Positions 52,067 through 61,056 of a DNA stretch of 64,000 nucleotides are shown here, piece after piece. The notes under the pieces were generated by a model. That model had not been told where the DNA came from. It was given only the letters and a program-made list of their open reading frames with translations, and did no database searches. Origin of the DNA: Bacteroidaceae bacterium (lineage in GTDB: Bacteria > Bacteroidota > Bacteroidia > Bacteroidales > Bacteroidaceae); the NCBI GenBank assembly GCA_017617235.1, contig JAFZWQ010000024.1, positions 1-64,000 on the forward strand, written 5' to 3'. The first letter of the stretch is position 1, and each line of letters starts with the position of its first letter. Made by a program: the position numbers and the translations under genes.

Positions 52067-52888
52067 TTATTTGCGGCTGAGCGTGATTTGTCGGACGTAG
52101 CCAATGACGAAAGCGCGGTTGTATTGGTGTTGGCGAATGCCATTGGTGTTCAGCTGGCGCAGGTCGCTAAGGTAGCCCACAGAGAGGCGGGCGTGACGGA
52201 CGGGGAAATCAAAGAGCAACTGCTGTCGCAGGCTGAGGGCGTTGCCTGGGTGGGTGCAGCGTAGGTTGTGGTGGAAGTTACCGCGGTCGAAGATGTCGTA
52301 GTAGCTTTGTCCATACTGGGGCATGAAGGCGAAACCCAGAAGGGGTAGATGGGCTTGGTAGTGGAGTCCCAGTTTTTGCTTTTTTACCTTGAAGTGATAG
52401 TCGGCACGTGCGAAAACCGAGGTGGTCAGATTGGCACGGGCCTGGGCAGGATTGTTGCCGTTGCGGTTGTTATACAGGAAGCCCACGGTGCCGCCAGCCA
52501 TGCCGCCTACCGTGAGGTCGAGCCCCTTCCAGGGAATATTCTTCCACTGGCGTCCCCAACCGGCATCGTAGCGAACGGAACCGCCCATGTCGTGGGCATT
52601 CTGACTTGGGTTGTCGGTATAGGATAATTCGCCCTGGAGCAGGGTTTGGAACAACACGTGTTTGTTGCGTTGCAGATTGCGGCTGGTCTCGTTCATGAAA
52701 GTCAGCTGCGGTCCCTGGTATTCCATGGGTGAGAGGTAGGTATCCAGATGATTCACACGTCCCGCACCGAAAAGGGTGGTGTGGGTAGAGACCCTCTCAA
52801 TGGACAATTGACAATGGACAATTGACAATTGGGCTGCGCCAAACAAAAGGGCGAATAAGAGTATGATGCGTCGGAATATCTTTCTCAT
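52067..52888 (-). CDS. DUF3316-like secreted protein
   Basis: 273 residues with a hydrophobic start (IILLFALLFGAAQ). The body is beta-rich with Asn/Tyr/Arg repeats and resembles the DUF3316 family of Bacteroidales outer membrane proteins. The stretch Q-L-S-I-V-H-C-Q-L-S-I (residues 20-30) is coded by a CAATTGTCAATTGTCCATT stutter that lies in frame just at the signal-peptide cleavage region. Flavodoxin follows after 57 bases; parC lies 44 bases upstream on the same strand. Confidence 0.7.
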   Translation of the reverse strand: MRKIFRRIILLFALLFGAAQLSIVHCQLSIERVSTHTTLFGAGRVNHLDTYLSPMEYQGPQLTFMNETSRNLQRNKHVLFQTLLQGELSYTDNPSQNAHDMGGSVRYDAGWGRQWKNIPWKGLDLTVGGMAGGTVGFLYNNRNGNNPAQARANLTTSVFARADYHFKVKKQKLGLHYQAHLPLLGFAFMPQYGQSYYDIFDRGNFHHNLRCTHPGNALSLRQQLLFDFPVRHARLSVGYLSDLRQLNTNGIRQHQYNRAFVIGYVRQITLSRK

Positions 52889-52932
52889 ACGAATGCTCCC
52901 TCCCCATTAGAGGGGAGGGTTGGGGAGAGGGT
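52889..52932. repeat. CCCTCCCCATTAGAGGGGAGGG hairpin repeat between parC and DUF3316
   Basis: A C-rich/G-rich inverted repeat typical of Bacteroidales intergenic DNA. Related sequences are found inside two genes, at 26098-26172 and 38328-38372. Confidence 0.6.
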
Positions 52933-55587
52933 CTATTCGAATAGGCGCAGCTGACCGTTCAACTCGTCGGCCACTTCCTCCTGACTCTGTTCTTCTTCAG
53001 TATCTGCCTCTGTGGACTCGGTCTCCTCTGTGTCCTCTGTGCTCGCGGCCTCGGGCCAGCGAGTAGGCTCCAGTTCCTTGATGTGGGCCACGTTGCAGGT
53101 GGTGATGCGCTTTCCCTTGGCCTTGAAGCTCTTGACGCCGATGAAGTCCTCGGCCTCGATATCCATGGGTTCGCGGAAGTCGTCGTTGCCGCCCATGGTG
53201 ACGAGCAGGTGAGGGTAGGGGGTGTCTGTCAGCAGGATGAGCTGACTTTCGGGGTTCTCGCCCAGATAGCTCTGGTGGCGCACGGTGGCCTCGAGGGTGA
53301 AACGCTTCATATAGGCATAGCCCTGCTGGTCGGCATCGAAGAGACAGGCCGTCCAAACCTTGGCACTGTCGTATTTCTCGATGCGTAGAATGTCGTCCTC
53401 GTAATGGTTGTTTATGTCAAAGTTCGTCACGTAGAACTCGCCGTTCTTGCGGATGACCAGAATCTGTTCGTCGCTGTTGAACTCGCCCAGGTATTGACCC
53501 TGATCGTCGTAGTTCAGGCGCTTTATATCGGGGTCGAACCATACTTTGCGTCCGCCCAGCGTGCTTCCGCCATGACGTGAAAGTTTGATGCTGGTTACAT
53601 CGAGTTTCGTTACCAGATTGCCCATGCTTTGGCGCCCCTTGATGGCAATTTCCGAGAAGTCCTTTTCGAAGAATACACGCTTCAACTTCGGATTGGGTTT
53701 CAGGGTTACCTTCACCACCTCTGCCTCGCCATTCGGGTTGGGGGTGAAATAGACGACGCGACTGCCCGCTTTGCCCTGTGTGAGGTCGTATTCACGGTCG
53801 CGAGTCATGCTGGTGACATTGAAGCGTTTGATGTAATATGCTCCCGTCTTGCCATCGCGGTAGATGGCGTTGTACACCGTGCGCGAGTCGTTCTTCTTGA
53901 ACACAGCCACGTGTATGATTTCTGCCTTCCGCTTCTCGGCTTTCGAGCGCTCCGTTTCGCCCACAAACAGTTTGTCGGCAATGCGTACCACCTTGTATGT
54001 GCCATCCTTATAGAAGAGGATAACATCGTCGATGTCGGAGCAGTTGCATACGAACTCGTCCTTCTTCAAGCCTGTACCGATGAAGCCCTCGTCGCGATTG
54101 ATGTAGAGTTTCTGGTTGGCCTCGACCACCTTGGCGGCGGTGATGGTGTCGAAATTCTTTATTTCGGTCAAGCGCGGATGGTCCTTGCCGTATTTTTCCT
54201 TGATGAAACGGAACCAGTCGGCAGTAACCTCCACCATGTTGGCAAGTTCCTTGTTGATTTGTTTGATTTCGCTCTTGATGCGGGCGATGTTTTCCTCGGC
54301 CTTGTCCTTATTGAACTTCAGGATGCGGGCCATCTTGATGTCCATTAGCCGCAGGATGTCGTCCTTTGTCACCTCGCGTACCATCTTCGGATACCAAGGT
54401 GTCAGTCGCTCGTCAATCCATATGCAGGCCTCGTCCATCGTCTTGGCATTCTCGAATTGCTTGTCCTTGTAGATGCGCTCCTCGATGAAGATTTGTTCCA
54501 ATGTGGCGAAATGCAGGGCTTCCATGAGTTCACCCTTGCGGATGAGGCGCTCCTGTTTGAGCAGATTGAGCGTATGGTCTGTATTACGCTTCAGCACGTC
54601 GCTGATGGTGAGGAAGCAGGGTTTGCGGTCGTCGATGACGCAGCAGTTGGGGGATATCGACACCTCGCAATCCGTGCAGGCATACAGGGCATCGATAGTC
54701 TTGTCGCTGCTGGCTCCTGGGGTCAGGTGGATGAGAATCTCCACACCTGCGGCCGTCAGGTCCTCGACCTTGCGTACCTTTATCTTTCCCTTTTCAGCAG
54801 CCTTCAGTATGGAGTCGATGAAGGGGCTGGGCTTGCTGGCCGTACCTGTGGTCTTGCCAAAGGGTATTTCCGTGATGGCCAACGTCTTCTGGTCGCGCTT
54901 CTCTATTTTGGCACGGACACGTACGGTGCCACCGCGCTGACCATCGTTGTACTTCGAAACGTCAATTGAACCGCCTGTGGGGAAGTCGGGATATAGGTGG
55001 AACTCCTCGCCGTGTAGGTAGCTGATGGCTGCATCGCAAATCTCGTTCAGGTTGTGCGGCAGTATCTTACAACTCAGGCCCACAGCAATACCTTCGGCTC
55101 CCTGTGCCAGCAGCAGGGGGAACTTCACAGGCAGGGTTACCGGTTCCTTGTTGCGTCCGTCGTACGACAGTTTCCATTCCGTTGTCTTTGGATTGAAGAC
55201 AACATCCAGCGCGAACTTGCTGAGGCGTGCCTCGATGTATCGGCCGGCAGCCGCATCGTCGCCCGTAAGGATGTTACCCCAGTTGCCCTGACAGTCAACC
55301 AGCAGGTCCTTCTGTCCCAACTGCACCAGCGCGTCCTTGATGCTGGCATCGCCGTGGGGGTGGAACTGCATTGTGTGTCCCACGATGTTGGCAACCTTGT
55401 TGAAGCGGCCGTCGTCCATGCGCTTCATCGAATGCATGATGCGTCGTTGCACGGGTTTGAAACCGTCCGTGATGTGTGGCACGGCACGTTCCAGAATAAC
55501 ATAGGATGCGTAGTCGAGGAACCAGTTTTGGTACATCTGGTTCAAATGGTGGGTAATTCCTTCAATAGGCTTTATATCGTCGGTCAT
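52933..55587 (-). CDS. parC: DNA topoisomerase IV subunit A
   Basis: 884 residues from the ATG at 55587; the frame upstream to 56010 overlaps the divergent gene and the promoter. N-terminal RAVPHITDGFKPVQRRIM, GHTMQFHPHGDAS and the catalytic tyrosine in GDDAAAGRYIEARLS (Tyr117) identify the type IIA topoisomerase breakage-reunion domain; the C-terminal half is the beta-pinwheel. It lacks the complete GyrA box, so it is ParC-like. The last 55 residues are Glu/Thr-rich. parE is not within the window. Decatenates daughter chromosomes together with ParE. Confidence 0.9.
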   Translation of the reverse strand: MTDDIKPIEGITHHLNQMYQNWFLDYASYVILERAVPHITDGFKPVQRRIMHSMKRMDDGRFNKVANIVGHTMQFHPHGDASIKDALVQLGQKDLLVDCQGNWGNILTGDDAAAGRYIEARLSKFALDVVFNPKTTEWKLSYDGRNKEPVTLPVKFPLLLAQGAEGIAVGLSCKILPHNLNEICDAAISYLHGEEFHLYPDFPTGGSIDVSKYNDGQRGGTVRVRAKIEKRDQKTLAITEIPFGKTTGTASKPSPFIDSILKAAEKGKIKVRKVEDLTAAGVEILIHLTPGASSDKTIDALYACTDCEVSISPNCCVIDDRKPCFLTISDVLKRNTDHTLNLLKQERLIRKGELMEALHFATLEQIFIEERIYKDKQFENAKTMDEACIWIDERLTPWYPKMVREVTKDDILRLMDIKMARILKFNKDKAEENIARIKSEIKQINKELANMVEVTADWFRFIKEKYGKDHPRLTEIKNFDTITAAKVVEANQKLYINRDEGFIGTGLKKDEFVCNCSDIDDVILFYKDGTYKVVRIADKLFVGETERSKAEKRKAEIIHVAVFKKNDSRTVYNAIYRDGKTGAYYIKRFNVTSMTRDREYDLTQGKAGSRVVYFTPNPNGEAEVVKVTLKPNPKLKRVFFEKDFSEIAIKGRQSMGNLVTKLDVTSIKLSRHGGSTLGGRKVWFDPDIKRLNYDDQGQYLGEFNSDEQILVIRKNGEFYVTNFDINNHYEDDILRIEKYDSAKVWTACLFDADQQGYAYMKRFTLEATVRHQSYLGENPESQLILLTDTPYPHLLVTMGGNDDFREPMDIEAEDFIGVKSFKAKGKRITTCNVAHIKELEPTRWPEAASTEDTEETESTEADTEEEQSQEEVADELNGQLRLFE

Positions 55588-55606
55588 GGTATGGTAAATT
55601 ACGAGA

Positions 55607-55665
55607 CAAAGATAGTAAAAAAAAAGGAAAGGGTCGTGCTGTTTCGCCATTTTTTGCTTACTTTT
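55607..55665. promoter_or_regulatory. Divergent promoter boxes of parC and the GH67 gene
   Basis: TATCTTTG on the minus strand at 55607-55614 (20 bases before parC) and TACTTTTG on the plus strand at 55658-55665 (31 bases before the GH67 ATG). A poly-A/T tract lies between. Confidence 0.7.
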
Positions 55666-55695
55666 GCAGTATGAGAAATAAAAACCTACGTTCCC

Positions 55696-57669
55696 ATGAA
55701 TAAGAATCTTGCTTTTCGACGCTTTTTCCCCTTGTTTTTTTGTCTGTTTTTTGTAACAGCCTATGCCGAAGACGGCAGCCGACTCTGGTTGCGCTATGAG
55801 TCGGATGGGCAGGCAAACATTTCTGGGACGTTTGGCGTGGCAAGGGATGAGTTGCAGACGAACTGGAACGGCGGTCCTGTGGTGCTGAAGCGGCAGAAAG
55901 GTATGCCAAAAGATGGCTACAAGATAGTGTCCGATGGTGAGCAGATACGCATTTCGGCTAGCACGGATGCTGGTTTGCTGTATGGTGCCTATCACTTGCT
56001 CCGACTGCAAGGGATGGGGAATGTTGGTAAGTCATTGAACATTGAGGAGAGTCCCATGTACGAATGGCGCATCCTGGACCATTGGGACAACCCCGACGGC
56101 ACCATCGAACGGGGCTTCGCTGGACACAGCATCTTCTGGGAAAATCCTTGTGAGTTCGTTATTCGTCAATATGCACGGGCCAATGCCTCGGTAGGCATCA
56201 ACGGGGCTGTGCTGAATAATGTAAATGCCAAGCCGCAGACGTTGGACAGCGACAATCTGAAGCAGGTGCAGTGGATTGCCGACATCCTGCGTCCTTATGG
56301 CATTCGCGTCTATCTCTCCGTGAACTTCGCCTCGCCGATTCGCTTGGGCGGTCTGACTACTGCCGACCCGTTGGACAAGGATGTTGCGGGTTGGTGGAAA
56401 CAAAAGGTGGACGAGATTTATCGCCTGATTCCCGACTTCGGAGGATTCCTTGTGAAGGCAAACTCAGAAGGAGAGCCTGGGCCGTGCGACTATGGACGCA
56501 CCCATGCCGAAGGGGCGAACATGTTGGCGCGGGCCTTGAAACCACACAAGGGTATCGTGATGTGGCGCACCTTCGTCTATGCGCCCAACGACCCCGATCG
56601 TGCCAAACAGGCCTATAAGGAGTTCCAACCATTGGACGGACAGTTCCTTGACAATGTGATTCTGCAGGTAAAGAACGGTCCCATTGACTTCCAGCCCCGC
56701 GAACCGTATAGTCCGCTGTTTACAAGCCTGAAGTCGACTCTTGTGATGGCTGAGTTGCAGGTGACACAGGAGTATCTGGGTGCTGCCAACCACCTAACTT
56801 TCCTGGCTCCCATGTGGCAGGAGTTTTTCTCGCTGGTGAAGCCGGCATCGCTGAAGGCCATTGCTGGTGTTGCCAATGTCGGGGACAACATAAACTGGTG
56901 CGGTCACCATTTCGCCCAAGCCAATTGGTACACTTTCGGACGGTTGGCGTGGAATCCCAATCTGACGGCAGAGACCATTGCCCGCGAGTGGCTGGCCCAA
57001 ACCTTCACAACAGATAAACGTTTCGTCAATCCCATGACTGACATGATGGTTTCGAGCTACGAGACGGTGGTCAGCTACATGATGCCTTTGGGCCTGCATC
57101 ATCAATTTGCAGGAGGCCATCACTACGGTCCCGAACCTTGGTACACGGCACCTGGCATACGTAGCGATTGGACACCGGCCTATTACCATCGTGCCGACTC
57201 GCTGGGCCTGGGCTTCGATCGCAGCAGTAGGGGTACTGATGCCGTTTCGCAATATCCTGATGAACTTCGCGACCAGTACGACGACATACGCACTTGTCCT
57301 GAGAAGTACCTGACTTGGTTCCATCATGTTCCTTGGGACTATCGGATGCACAATGGACGCACCTTCTGGGACGAACTGTGCCATAAATACGATGAGGGTG
57401 TACATGGTGCCCGTCGCATGTTGGCAATCTGGGACAGCATGATGCCGTACGTCGATAAGGAACGCTTTGCTGAGGTGCAGCGCAAACTACGCATCCAGGC
57501 CCGCGATTCCGAATGGTGGCGCGATGCTTGCCTGCTGTATTTCCAGACGTTCTCGAAGCGTCCGATTCCGCAGGACGTTGAACATCCCGTTCACAATCTG
57601 GACGAGATGATGAAATTCCGCATCCATATCACGAACTACGAGAATCCCGAATGTGGATACAGCAAGTAA
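55696..57669 (+). CDS. GH67 alpha-glucuronidase
   Basis: 657 residues. Signal peptide 1-24 (TAYAE). Removes 4-O-methyl-glucuronic acid from the non-reducing ends of xylo-oligosaccharides. The N-terminal beta-sandwich runs to about 115 (DAGLLYGAYHLLRLQ). The TIM barrel holds RILDHWDNPDG (126-136), KANSEGEPGPCDYGRTHAEG (254-273) with Glu258 as likely acid, and ILQVKNGPIDFQPREP (322-337) with Asp331 as likely base. It stands alone as a transcript between parC and the M16 protease; no other xylan genes are adjacent. Confidence 0.94.
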   Translation: MNKNLAFRRFFPLFFCLFFVTAYAEDGSRLWLRYESDGQANISGTFGVARDELQTNWNGGPVVLKRQKGMPKDGYKIVSDGEQIRISASTDAGLLYGAYHLLRLQGMGNVGKSLNIEESPMYEWRILDHWDNPDGTIERGFAGHSIFWENPCEFVIRQYARANASVGINGAVLNNVNAKPQTLDSDNLKQVQWIADILRPYGIRVYLSVNFASPIRLGGLTTADPLDKDVAGWWKQKVDEIYRLIPDFGGFLVKANSEGEPGPCDYGRTHAEGANMLARALKPHKGIVMWRTFVYAPNDPDRAKQAYKEFQPLDGQFLDNVILQVKNGPIDFQPREPYSPLFTSLKSTLVMAELQVTQEYLGAANHLTFLAPMWQEFFSLVKPASLKAIAGVANVGDNINWCGHHFAQANWYTFGRLAWNPNLTAETIAREWLAQTFTTDKRFVNPMTDMMVSSYETVVSYMMPLGLHHQFAGGHHYGPEPWYTAPGIRSDWTPAYYHRADSLGLGFDRSSRGTDAVSQYPDELRDQYDDIRTCPEKYLTWFHHVPWDYRMHNGRTFWDELCHKYDEGVHGARRMLAIWDSMMPYVDKERFAEVQRKLRIQARDSEWWRDACLLYFQTFSKRPIPQDVEHPVHNLDEMMKFRIHITNYENPECGYSK

Positions 57670-57674
57670 CAAAA

Positions 57675-57712
57675 CGAAGCGCCCCTCGATTGAACGAAGG
57701 GCGCTTTGCTTT
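57675..57712. terminator. Bidirectional terminator between GH67 and M16 genes
   Basis: 12-bp arms (57677-57688 with 57695-57706, one wobble), 6-base loop, T-rich on one side and A-rich on the other. Convergent gene ends on both sides. Confidence 0.85.
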
Positions 57713-57721
57713 GTATGATGC

Positions 57722-60628
57722 TTAGTATCCGAAGATTTCTTCGAGGGAAACGCGACGGATGGGTGCAATCTGCTGTAGGGCAGCTATGTCGAGTTCCTTC
57801 TCGTTGCCCAGGATGAAGTAACGTCCCTTCTTGTTGGCAATTTGCTGTTGCTCGAATTCGGCGATGTCCTTCAAGGTCAGGTCCTGCAGGTCTTCGTAAA
57901 TCTTCTTGTTCACATCGAAGTCGTAACCTTGCTTCCGTGCAGAGAGGTAGGCCTGTATGACTCCGAACTTTGTGGTGCGCTGGGTGGCCATCTGCTTGGT
58001 CAGGGCGTCTTTCGATATCTGGAAGGCAGCCTCGCTTTGCGGCATTTTGTCGAGTATCTCACGGAACTGGTTGATGCAGTCCATCATCTTGTCGTTCTGG
58101 GTGATGATGTGTGTCATGAAGAATTCCGGGTCGCCTTTCTTGCTGGGTGTCCTGTAGTTTGCCCATGCGTTGTATGCCAAGCCGCGTGCCTCGCGCATCT
58201 CTTGGAAGACAATGCCGTTCATGCCGCCTCCGAAGTATTCGTTGTAAAGGTCGATGGCAGCGTGTTCGTCCAAATTGGTCTGGCGTCCATTATTAAGGTA
58301 CAAGCGCATGTAGATGTTCTTGGCATCGTATGGAGCGATGAGGACTTCCGGCTGTTCCGTTACCTGCAGCAGGTAGGGACGGCCCTCGGGAGCAGCCTTC
58401 AGGGCTTCTGGCGTGGCATGCGATTGGGCAATGTTTTGCTCTAGGTCGGCTTTGCTCAGCGGTCCGTAGTAGAGCACTTCGTGTGTATATTGGTTGAGGC
58501 CTTTGAGCAGGTCGAGCAGCATTTGCGGGTCTGTCTCGCGAAGTTCCTGTTCTGTCATCTCGTCGCGGAAGGCATTGTGCGGGCCGTACAACGTGTAGTA
58601 ATTCAGGGCGGTGAAGCATACTTGTTGGTCAGACTTCCTGTCCTGACGTTCCTTCAGCATGAGTCCCACCATTTCGTCGTATGCGTCATAATCCACTTTG
58701 GCATTGTGCAATAGTTCTTCGAGCAGGCTAAGTGCCTGGGGCATATTCTCGCTGAGGCCTGAGAGTCCGATTTGTATCTCGTCGCTGTTCACGCTTACCG
58801 AGTAGTTGCAGGCCAGTTTGTAGAATTCCTGCTTGACCTCTGCTGCCGATTTCTGCTGGGTTCCCAGGAAGTCGATGTACGAGGCGGCTACGTCGTAACG
58901 ATGGTCGGTTTCCTGTCCGAAGGGATAACGGAACAGCAGGGTGAAGAGGTCGTTTTCCTTGTTTTCTTTGTAGATGACGGGCAGACCCTGCTTTGTATCG
59001 AAGAACGAGAGGTCTTTCTGGAAGTCGAGGAATACGGGCTGGATGGGCTTCACCTGACTTTGCTGAATCTCCTCGACAAAGGGGCTCACCAGGTCGCGAT
59101 TCGTGGGAATGGGCGTGATGGCGGGTTTGTCTATCTTCTTCTGGGTGGTGTCTTCGCCCTGACGTTTGAAGACGCTGACATAGCCGTCGGTAAAGAAGTG
59201 GTTGGCAAAGGCGACGATGTCCTGCTTCGTTATTTTGCTGAGGCGCTCCATCTGGCTAACCTCCTGCTGCCACTCCAAGCCGTTGATGAAGGCGGACATC
59301 ATTTTGCTGACGCGGGCTTCGTTGTGTTCCAGTTCACGCAGTTCGTCGAGTTTCTTGTTGTTCAGTGCTGCTGTAATCAGGTCTTCGTCGAATTCTCCTG
59401 CCTTCAGTTTGTTGATTTCTGCGAGCATGAGTTCTCGAACCTCTTCCAGCGTCTGGCCTTCCTTGGGGGTTCCGCCTATCATGAAGAAGCCGTAGTCGAG
59501 CATGGGCTCCAGGACCGACCATGCATTCATCACCTTCATTTCCTGGTTCAGGTCGAGGTCGAACAGTCCTGCCTTGCCGTTGCACAGGATGGCATCGATG
59601 ATTTCCAACGTGTCGTTCTGCAGGGATTGGGCGCGTTCGCTGCGCCATCCCATCCAGATTCCCTCGGCTTCGAGGCCCATGACTGTGGTGTCGACGGGTT
59701 GTGTCAGGGGCTGCATCTCAGGGAATGTGGGCTGGCTGACGTCTTCCCCAGGCTGCCACTCGCCAAATTGCTTTTCCAGGATGGCCATCACCTCGTCGGG
59801 GTCGAAGTCGCCTGACATGCAGATGGCTACATTGTTGGGCACGTACCATTTGGCGAAGTAGTTCTTGATGTTGGTAATCGAGGGGTTCTTCAGGTGTTGC
59901 TGGGTGCCGATGGTGGTTTGTGTTCCGTAGGGATGTGAGGGGAACAGTTTGGCCATCATGGCTTCGTATTGCTTGTTCGAGTCGCTGCCCAGTCCGATGT
60001 TGTACTCCTCGTAAACGGCCTCCAGCTCAGTGTGGAAGCCGCGGATGACCATGTTCTGGAAACGGTCGGCCTGGATGCGGGCCCAGTTCTCTATTTCGTT
60101 CGAGGGGATGTCCTCGATGTAGCAGGTGACGTCGTTCGATGTGAAGGCGTTGGAACCCTCTGACCCGATGGCTGCCATCAGTTTGTCGTATTCGTTGGGA
60201 ATGAAATACTTGGCGGCCAGCTGGCTGACGCTGTCAATCTCGTGATACTTCTGCTTTCTCAGAGCCTCGTCCGTAATCTGGCGGTACTCTTCGTAGCGAC
60301 GCTCGATGTCGTCCAGCAGCGGCTGCTCGGCTTCCATGTCGGTGGTGCCGAACTGGGCTGTGCCCTTGAACATCAGGTGCTCCAGATAGTGGGCCAGACC
60401 TGTGGTTTCTGCAGGGTCGTTCTTCGAGCCAGTACGTACGGCGATGTACGTCTGCACCTTGGGCTTCTCCTTGTTTACGGACAGATAGACTTTCAACCCG
60501 TTCTCCAGGGTGTAGATGCGTGTCTGCATCGGGTCACCCTTGACGGATTCGTAACTGTACTTCTTCTTACATGCGCTGAGCAGACACAGGGCTGCCAGCA
60601 GTACGAACAGGATGTTTCTTGCTTTCAT
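57722..60628 (-). CDS. M16 family zinc metalloprotease lipoprotein
   Basis: 968 residues from the ATG at 60628; the frame upstream crosses the promoter. Lipobox LLSAC (Cys20). The inverted zinc motif HYLEH (80-84) is in the first M16 unit, with the downstream acidic E-x-x-x-x-E region (L-E-A-V-Y-E-E-Y-N). The second M16 unit (about 590-800) and the fourth lack a zinc motif, as in pitrilysin-like clamshell proteases. It degrades peptides within the periplasm. Stand-alone gene. Confidence 0.92.
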   Translation of the reverse strand: MKARNILFVLLAALCLLSACKKKYSYESVKGDPMQTRIYTLENGLKVYLSVNKEKPKVQTYIAVRTGSKNDPAETTGLAHYLEHLMFKGTAQFGTTDMEAEQPLLDDIERRYEEYRQITDEALRKQKYHEIDSVSQLAAKYFIPNEYDKLMAAIGSEGSNAFTSNDVTCYIEDIPSNEIENWARIQADRFQNMVIRGFHTELEAVYEEYNIGLGSDSNKQYEAMMAKLFPSHPYGTQTTIGTQQHLKNPSITNIKNYFAKWYVPNNVAICMSGDFDPDEVMAILEKQFGEWQPGEDVSQPTFPEMQPLTQPVDTTVMGLEAEGIWMGWRSERAQSLQNDTLEIIDAILCNGKAGLFDLDLNQEMKVMNAWSVLEPMLDYGFFMIGGTPKEGQTLEEVRELMLAEINKLKAGEFDEDLITAALNNKKLDELRELEHNEARVSKMMSAFINGLEWQQEVSQMERLSKITKQDIVAFANHFFTDGYVSVFKRQGEDTTQKKIDKPAITPIPTNRDLVSPFVEEIQQSQVKPIQPVFLDFQKDLSFFDTKQGLPVIYKENKENDLFTLLFRYPFGQETDHRYDVAASYIDFLGTQQKSAAEVKQEFYKLACNYSVSVNSDEIQIGLSGLSENMPQALSLLEELLHNAKVDYDAYDEMVGLMLKERQDRKSDQQVCFTALNYYTLYGPHNAFRDEMTEQELRETDPQMLLDLLKGLNQYTHEVLYYGPLSKADLEQNIAQSHATPEALKAAPEGRPYLLQVTEQPEVLIAPYDAKNIYMRLYLNNGRQTNLDEHAAIDLYNEYFGGGMNGIVFQEMREARGLAYNAWANYRTPSKKGDPEFFMTHIITQNDKMMDCINQFREILDKMPQSEAAFQISKDALTKQMATQRTTKFGVIQAYLSARKQGYDFDVNKKIYEDLQDLTLKDIAEFEQQQIANKKGRYFILGNEKELDIAALQQIAPIRRVSLEEIFGY

Positions 60629-60653
60629 AACGTGATTTTCAAAGTTTCGGAGA

Positions 60654-60661
60654 CAAAGATA
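60654..60661 (-). promoter_or_regulatory. Promoter -7 box (TATCTTTG) for the M16 gene
   Basis: TAnnTTTG on the minus strand, 25 bases before the ATG at 60628. Confidence 0.65.
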
Positions 60662-60734
60662 CGAAATAATCTTGTAGTGGAGAAGAAGCGTGCCGATTAT
60701 TTGCGAAACACATGCCGGCTGGCGGAACCACACA

Positions 60735-60845
60735 ACGCTCCGCTTGACACACAATTGTGTGACAAGGGAAGGATTACTATTCCTAGGCGCCTAACGATGG
60801 GTCGTTTTGCTTGTCACACAATTGTGTGTCAAGAGAGGCGACGCG
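60735..60845. repeat. Composite palindromic intergenic repeat, locus 3
   Basis: Two 24-bp palindromes (60743-60766 and 60810-60833) that are exact reverse complements of each other, with a GGATTACTATTCCTAGGCGCC module between them and AACGCTCCG at the left edge. The intergenic gap 60662-60994 otherwise shows no gene. Confidence 0.8.
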
Positions 60846-60994
60846 TCGTTGTCCTGCGAGCCACACATCCCCTGGGCCGCAACATCGTGTGGCTGTGGCG
60901 CCTGTCGCCCCTCGTCCTCGTGCCGGAAACAGGGCGTTTTTGTGCAGGGATAGGCAGTTTTTTTCCTAAAAGTCAAAATCTTATCCCCATAGTG

Positions 60995-61025
60995 TTGGGA
61001 GTTTCAATTTATTTTCATAACTTTG
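60995..61025 (+). promoter_or_regulatory. Promoter TTG-N20-TAACTTTG for the membrane unit
   Basis: TTG at 60995-60997, 20-base spacer, TAACTTTG at 61018-61025; ATG at 61057. Confidence 0.65.
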
Positions 61026-61056
61026 CCTTGACGACGTTAAACTTTTAAATCTAACT

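Noticed and set aside
55588..56010. Extended N-terminus of parC
   Set aside because: It overlaps the divergent GH67 gene and both promoter boxes, and the known ParC start pattern begins at 55587.
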